DNA from: Branchiostoma floridae
Lineage: Eukaryota; Chordata; Leptocardii; Amphioxiformes; Branchiostomatidae
Assembly (NCBI RefSeq): GCF_000003815.2
Contig: NC_049989.1
Location: forward strand, 19,214,123 to 19,278,122
Length of the DNA stretch: 64,000 bases
Direction of reading: 5' to 3'
The translations under genes were made by a program, and so were the position numbers. Numbering within the stretch: the first letter of the stretch is position 1; each line of letters begins with the position of its first letter. The notes under the pieces were generated by a model that saw only the letters and a list, made by a program, of their open reading frames with translations, ran no database searches and had not been told where the DNA came from. Shown one piece after another: positions 59,795 to 64,000 of the stretch.

Positions 59795-61139
59795 GTTCCG
59801 ACCAAATAGAGTCCTATGGATAAGCCAAAGCACAGCGCAAACTAAAGTAGGACCTTGTCCACTAAATAAATGGGGTTTGCTGCAAAGGAACATTTGAGGT
59901 TAAAAGGAGATGATTAAGACTTGACATGGTACAGCACCTAGGGGCCATCAGATTAGGTCTTTCTTTCTCTATAGTGTTTGAAATAAGTTAAGATGATTGG
60001 CAAGAGCCGGTACAGAAAATCACTTCTGATATACTCCATACACAAGGGAAAGAATTGAACCACCTACAAAATTTGTATATTGCGCACACGACAACTAAGT
60101 GATCATGTACACAACGGTTTACCGTGAATGGTAGAACTACGAAGATATGGCAGGCTCTTCCAATCGTAGTCTTGCGTTCTTTGGTCTGTCGATAGTAGGA
60201 GTGGAGAAATCAGTTCAAGGGACTTCTTTTAAACCCTTGCAGGCTGTGTTTCTGAAAGCTTTCATGTGATTGGTAGAGTAGAGTAGAGTACTAAGTACCC
60301 ATAAGCATATGGAAATATACATTATAAAATTGATATCGCCGTTTGACTCCATGGCTGTGTACCACTTGAATGACCCACCTGTTCCTATTTAGAGAAGAAA
60401 AGGGATCGGTCTTACTGCTGCTAGCATTATATATACTTCTTTTGCCATATTTCTGGAAGGAACAGTTAATACTAAAATACTTTGGCTATCAAACACGAGC
60501 GATAAACATTCAGTATCAACTAAATAAAGGCTTTGATCTGACTTGATCTGACTTCGCTAAGGATCTCATGTAATATTTTCCTCAGGTGTCACATTTGCAC
60601 AACAATTGAGGAGACAAATAAAAGCTATTAAAACGGAACAAATGCGCAACAAGAACAAGGGGATCCTTGATATTTACGAGCGATATGCGTTGGCACTAAG
60701 TTCATTTCCTTTTCATGCGGGCTCTGATATTTGTCTACTAGTTTATGAATAGCAATGTATACAGAAAAGTCTGTCGAGGAGGAAACGAATGAAGTTTCGT
60801 GTGTGTCTACTGCTCATGACCGCTCTCTTTTTAATTGCGATATGTGTGTTGTGCGAAGAGTGCAATAAATGAAAAAAAAGTTGAAGAGGCTGAAGCTTCT
60901 GTACAATTTTTTTGTAACTATCGTTAGAGACTGCCCTCTAGGTCCCTCACACCTGGACGACGGGGTAGGTATTGTAAGTACCTTCGTCGCTTCGACTAGC
61001 TGCAAAAAAATGATACAGAACCCGGAAGTCCTGCTGGAGCACCAGATAAAATCTATGAGCACGCGCCAAAATCATCCAACACGCATACGAACGCATACAT
61101 TAAGCACACACACACACATAAATATATACCTTCATATGT
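59795..61139. other. intergenic, no gene recognised
   Basis: A-T rich, with a short (TAGAG)n run at 60276-60290 and (CA)n at 61105-61120. No convincing frame, splice pair or RNA gene. Confidence 0.5.
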
Positions 61140-64000
61140 ACACATTTTATTTATTTATTTATTTGGACTTCACCATGTTTACAAAATGGTAGGGAGGCAA
61201 AAACAGGCAACAACCTTTACTAGTTGCCTCCCGTGCAACTAAATTATACAATAATAGAAAAATAATCATAATGATAACAAATAATAACAATTGTACAATC
61301 AAATAATAATTGTGTCAACGACAATAAAAGCAAATATACAATGATAACAAATATAAAGAAATAAATCATAGAAATAATGGTAAGATGAAATATGAAATAT
61401 CTAGAAAGGTGTACAACTGGGACACTGACAGTAGGTGACCCAAGTACATACATCGTTGGAGTTAAATCTGTCGTTGGTAAGAGAGAGATAGTGAGCTAGG
61501 ATTGCTTTCTTAATGGTATTAATTGTAACAGCTGGGAAAATTTTAGAGTTCTAATGTTGAGGGGTAAAGCGTTCCAGATGTGAACGATTCTTTGGAAGAA
61601 ATAGTTTTTAAACGTAGTGGTGAGACATTTTTGGGGCTGGAGCTTGGCTTGTGAGTTGGATCTTAGGGATGTGAGTGGAAAACTTATATATTGATGAATG
61701 TCGATACCGTATTGTCCCAAGAAACATTTAAATAGGAAGGATAAGTCTAATAATTCTCTGCGGTAAGATAGAGGTAAGAGTTGGCAGTAGATCAATCTAT
61801 CCCTGTAATCAGTTGTATGGTTGTTGAGAATGTATTTTGTAGCACGTCTCTGGACTTTTTCAAGGGAAGTAATTAAGTTATGAGTGTGGGGGGACCATAT
61901 CAACGAGCAATATTCGAGTTTGGGCCTAACTAGTGTAATATATAGGATTTTCTTAACATTTGCAGGGGCATGGTAACCAACAGATCTCTTAATAAAGCCG
62001 AGGGTCGAGTTGGCACTAGCTGTGATGTTTTTTATATGACTCTTAAAAGATAGGCAGTTGGACATAGTTACACCTAGGTATTAAATTTCATCATCCATGT
62101 GACACTCCATTCGACCATGTTGTCAATATCATGCTGAAGGGAAATACAATCAGCTGGTGATGATATTTGCTTGTAACATTTTGAGTCATCAGCATAAAGG
62201 GCCATGGGACATTCTATAGTAGAGGGCAGGTCATTAATATAAAGTAAAAAAAGTAGAGGTCCCAAAATGGAACCTTGTGGGACTCCGGATATTACAGGAA
62301 GCCAGTCTGAAGAAACTCCTTCAATGACTACTCGTTGTCTTCTATTAGACAGATAATCAGAGAACCAATTTAGGAGATTCGAGTGGAATCCAAATGTCTT
62401 AAGTTTGTGTACAAGAAGGTGATGTGGAATGCTGTCAAAAGCTTTGGAAAAGTCGAGGTAAATTATATCTATCTGGCCACTGTGATCCAAAGTTGTCCCG
62501 ACGGTTTGAAAGGTTTCCAATAGTTGGGTAGTAGTAGATTTTCCTTTAATAAAGCCATGTTGTAGTGGGTGAATTTGGTCTTGAAGGTGAGGGAAAATAC
62601 GGTTAAAAATGCAACGTTCCATAACCTTACTTACTACACTGAGTAAGGAAATGGGTCGATAGTTTTCAACAGAGTCTTTACTGCCTTTCTTAAAGACGGG
62701 ACAGACGTTGGCTTCTTTCCATTTAGCTGGAACTATGCCCGATTGAATACTTTTGTTGAAGATGGCAGTAAGTTGAGGAGCTAATACGTGTGCACCCTCG
62801 CGTAGGATCACTGGGGATATAGAGTCAGGGCCAATAGCTTTTGTACAATCTAAGGTAAGCAAGACATCTAGAACTTCCTTGATTGTAAAGTCAATGTTGC
62901 CGAGGAAGGGGTGTCTCCAAGCACTGATCTCAGGGAGAGGCTGATTTGCTACAGGGGTAGTAAAAACAGAGAAGAAGAACTTGTTAAACAGATTTGCTTT
63001 ATCAGTAGGTGTCGTTCCTTGATAATGTTTGTATTTCAGAATTTGTGGCAAGCAATGTGATTTTGTTTTATTTTTAAAGAAAGTCCAAAATTTCTTAGGA
63101 TTATTATTGACCAAGGATCCCAAGTTCTCAAGGAACAGTTTGTACTTGTAATGAATAAGTTTTTGTAGACCATTTCTAAGTTTCCGGAACTTATGCCAGT
63201 GGGCTGGGCGATTAGTTTTCTTTGCCCTTCGCCATGCAGTCAACTTCTTATTTCTAAGATGGTAGACATCAACATCACACCATGGCATGGAATAAGAATT
63301 TTTTATTTTAGCTTTTGGTACATGGTTTTCAACCAAGCCACACAAACATTGTAACCACGTATCCCAACAGTCATCAATGCTATCAGATTCTACAAAGCCT
63401 TGAGAACCGAGAGTGTCTCTGAGACTTTGTCGTAGGTTATCAAAGTTACATTTTTTATACTGGTAGACATGTCTTTTCATGTTTGATTGACGGAATACCG
63501 TACGAAAATTCAGGTCAAACTGTAGAATAGTGTGATCAGTAGGAAAATCAGATGATACTTTTTCAACTTTGGAACATTTTTCAGGAACGTTAGTCAGAAT
63601 CACATCCAAAAGATGGTTATGACTGTTAGAAGTAACATTATTAACCTGTGTTAGTGAGAAATCATTCAAAACATCACAAAACTGGTTTTCTGTAGTAGAA
63701 TTGCCTATCAAACTACACCAATCGATATTAGGGAGATTCAAATCACCTAATAAGACCACCTTGTTGTATTCTTGGTCGGCCAAACGCAATGTATGTTGGA
63801 GGTTATTAGTAAATGCCAGTAAGTCCCCATTAGGGGGTCTATAAAACAAGATGATACCGATTTTCCCCTGTTTTTCTGTCAGCATTTCGCAGACCAAGAT
63901 TTCGTCAACAGGTTCAATATCAGACCTCCTTCTTGACAGAATATTGCCATTGACAGCTAAGAGAATGCCCCCGCCGATTTTGCCGGGAATGACAGTACAA
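61140..64000 (-). mobile_element. CR1/Jockey-like non-LTR retrotransposon, partial
   Basis: Minus-strand element cut by the right edge of the window. The 3' end is an (AAATA)n-like tail at about 61143-61163, preceded by a 3' UTR of roughly 330 bases. The coding part is described separately. The upstream endonuclease frame (GGILLAVNGNIL-like) is open to position 64000, so more of the element lies outside. Confidence 0.85.
61496..64000 (-). pseudogene. CR1-like endonuclease-reverse transcriptase with internal deletion
   Basis: The frame from 64000 down to 62074 has end-part endonuclease motifs (FYRPPNG, LLGDLNLPNIDW, DHTILQFDL). A full reverse transcriptase follows: KAIGPDSISP, VCPVFKKGSKDSVENYRPIS, IYLDFSKAFDSIPH, GVPQGSILGPLLFLLYINDL and catalytic YADDSKCY. 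It then stops after MMKFNT. A second frame (62065-61496) continues with LGVTMSN, SANSTLGFIKRS, LVRPKLEYCSLIWSPH and a terminal IWNALPLNIRTLK, the usual CR1/Jockey C-terminus. About 40-50 codons normally lying between WMMKFN and YLGV are missing and the frame changes, so the copy is inactive. Confidence 0.85.

Overview
The window looks like chromosomal DNA of an invertebrate chordate, most probably a lancelet (Branchiostoma). It has small exons with GT-AG introns, phase-matched exons of a collagen-plus-C-type-lectin receptor family of the kind expanded in lancelets, a solute-carrier gene, and dense repeats: LINE-type retrotransposons, MITEs, foldbacks and a large Helitron-like array. There are no bacterial features such as operons or ribosome binding sites. 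The species call is inference; the gene calls below come from splice-site and reading-frame reconstruction by eye.

Layout. Positions 1-7594 are repeats and a broken retrotransposon 3' end. Positions 7595-11059 (+) hold a complete four-exon monocarboxylate-transporter-like gene (SLC16 family). Positions 13262-21255 are an 8-kb array of Helitron-like elements with degenerate internal repeats. Positions 22282-25215 (-) hold the 3' four exons of a collagenous C-type lectin (copy 1): coiled coil, collagen, lectin domain, short C-terminal exon. Positions 25266-29212 are repeats, including a foldback with a hammerhead-ribozyme-like fold at 27107-27153. From 29729 the SLC16-lectin block is repeated: a 5'-truncated SLC16 copy (29729-31002) and a second lectin gene (36376-46654, -). 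Lectin copy 2 shows candidate cytoplasmic, transmembrane, coiled-coil, collagen and lectin exons in order, but has a nonsense codon in the collagen exon.

Right end. Positions 49620-55720 hold an L1/Tx1-like retrotransposon (ORF1, then ORF2 with two frameshifts). Positions 56887-57585 (-) encode a probable small secreted jacalin-like lectin. Positions 59224-59794 (-) hold two exons of an unidentified membrane or secreted protein. Positions 61140-64000 (-) hold a CR1/Jockey-like retrotransposon running off the window.

Themes. The duplicated block carries two genes under very different constraint. The SLC16 core differs between copies only at synonymous positions, while the lectin domains differ mostly by amino-acid replacements. 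The lectin and jacalin-like genes suggest carbohydrate recognition, possibly in innate immunity; the transporter is probably a bystander. An assembly origin of the tandem layout (two haplotypes placed in series) cannot be excluded from sequence alone.
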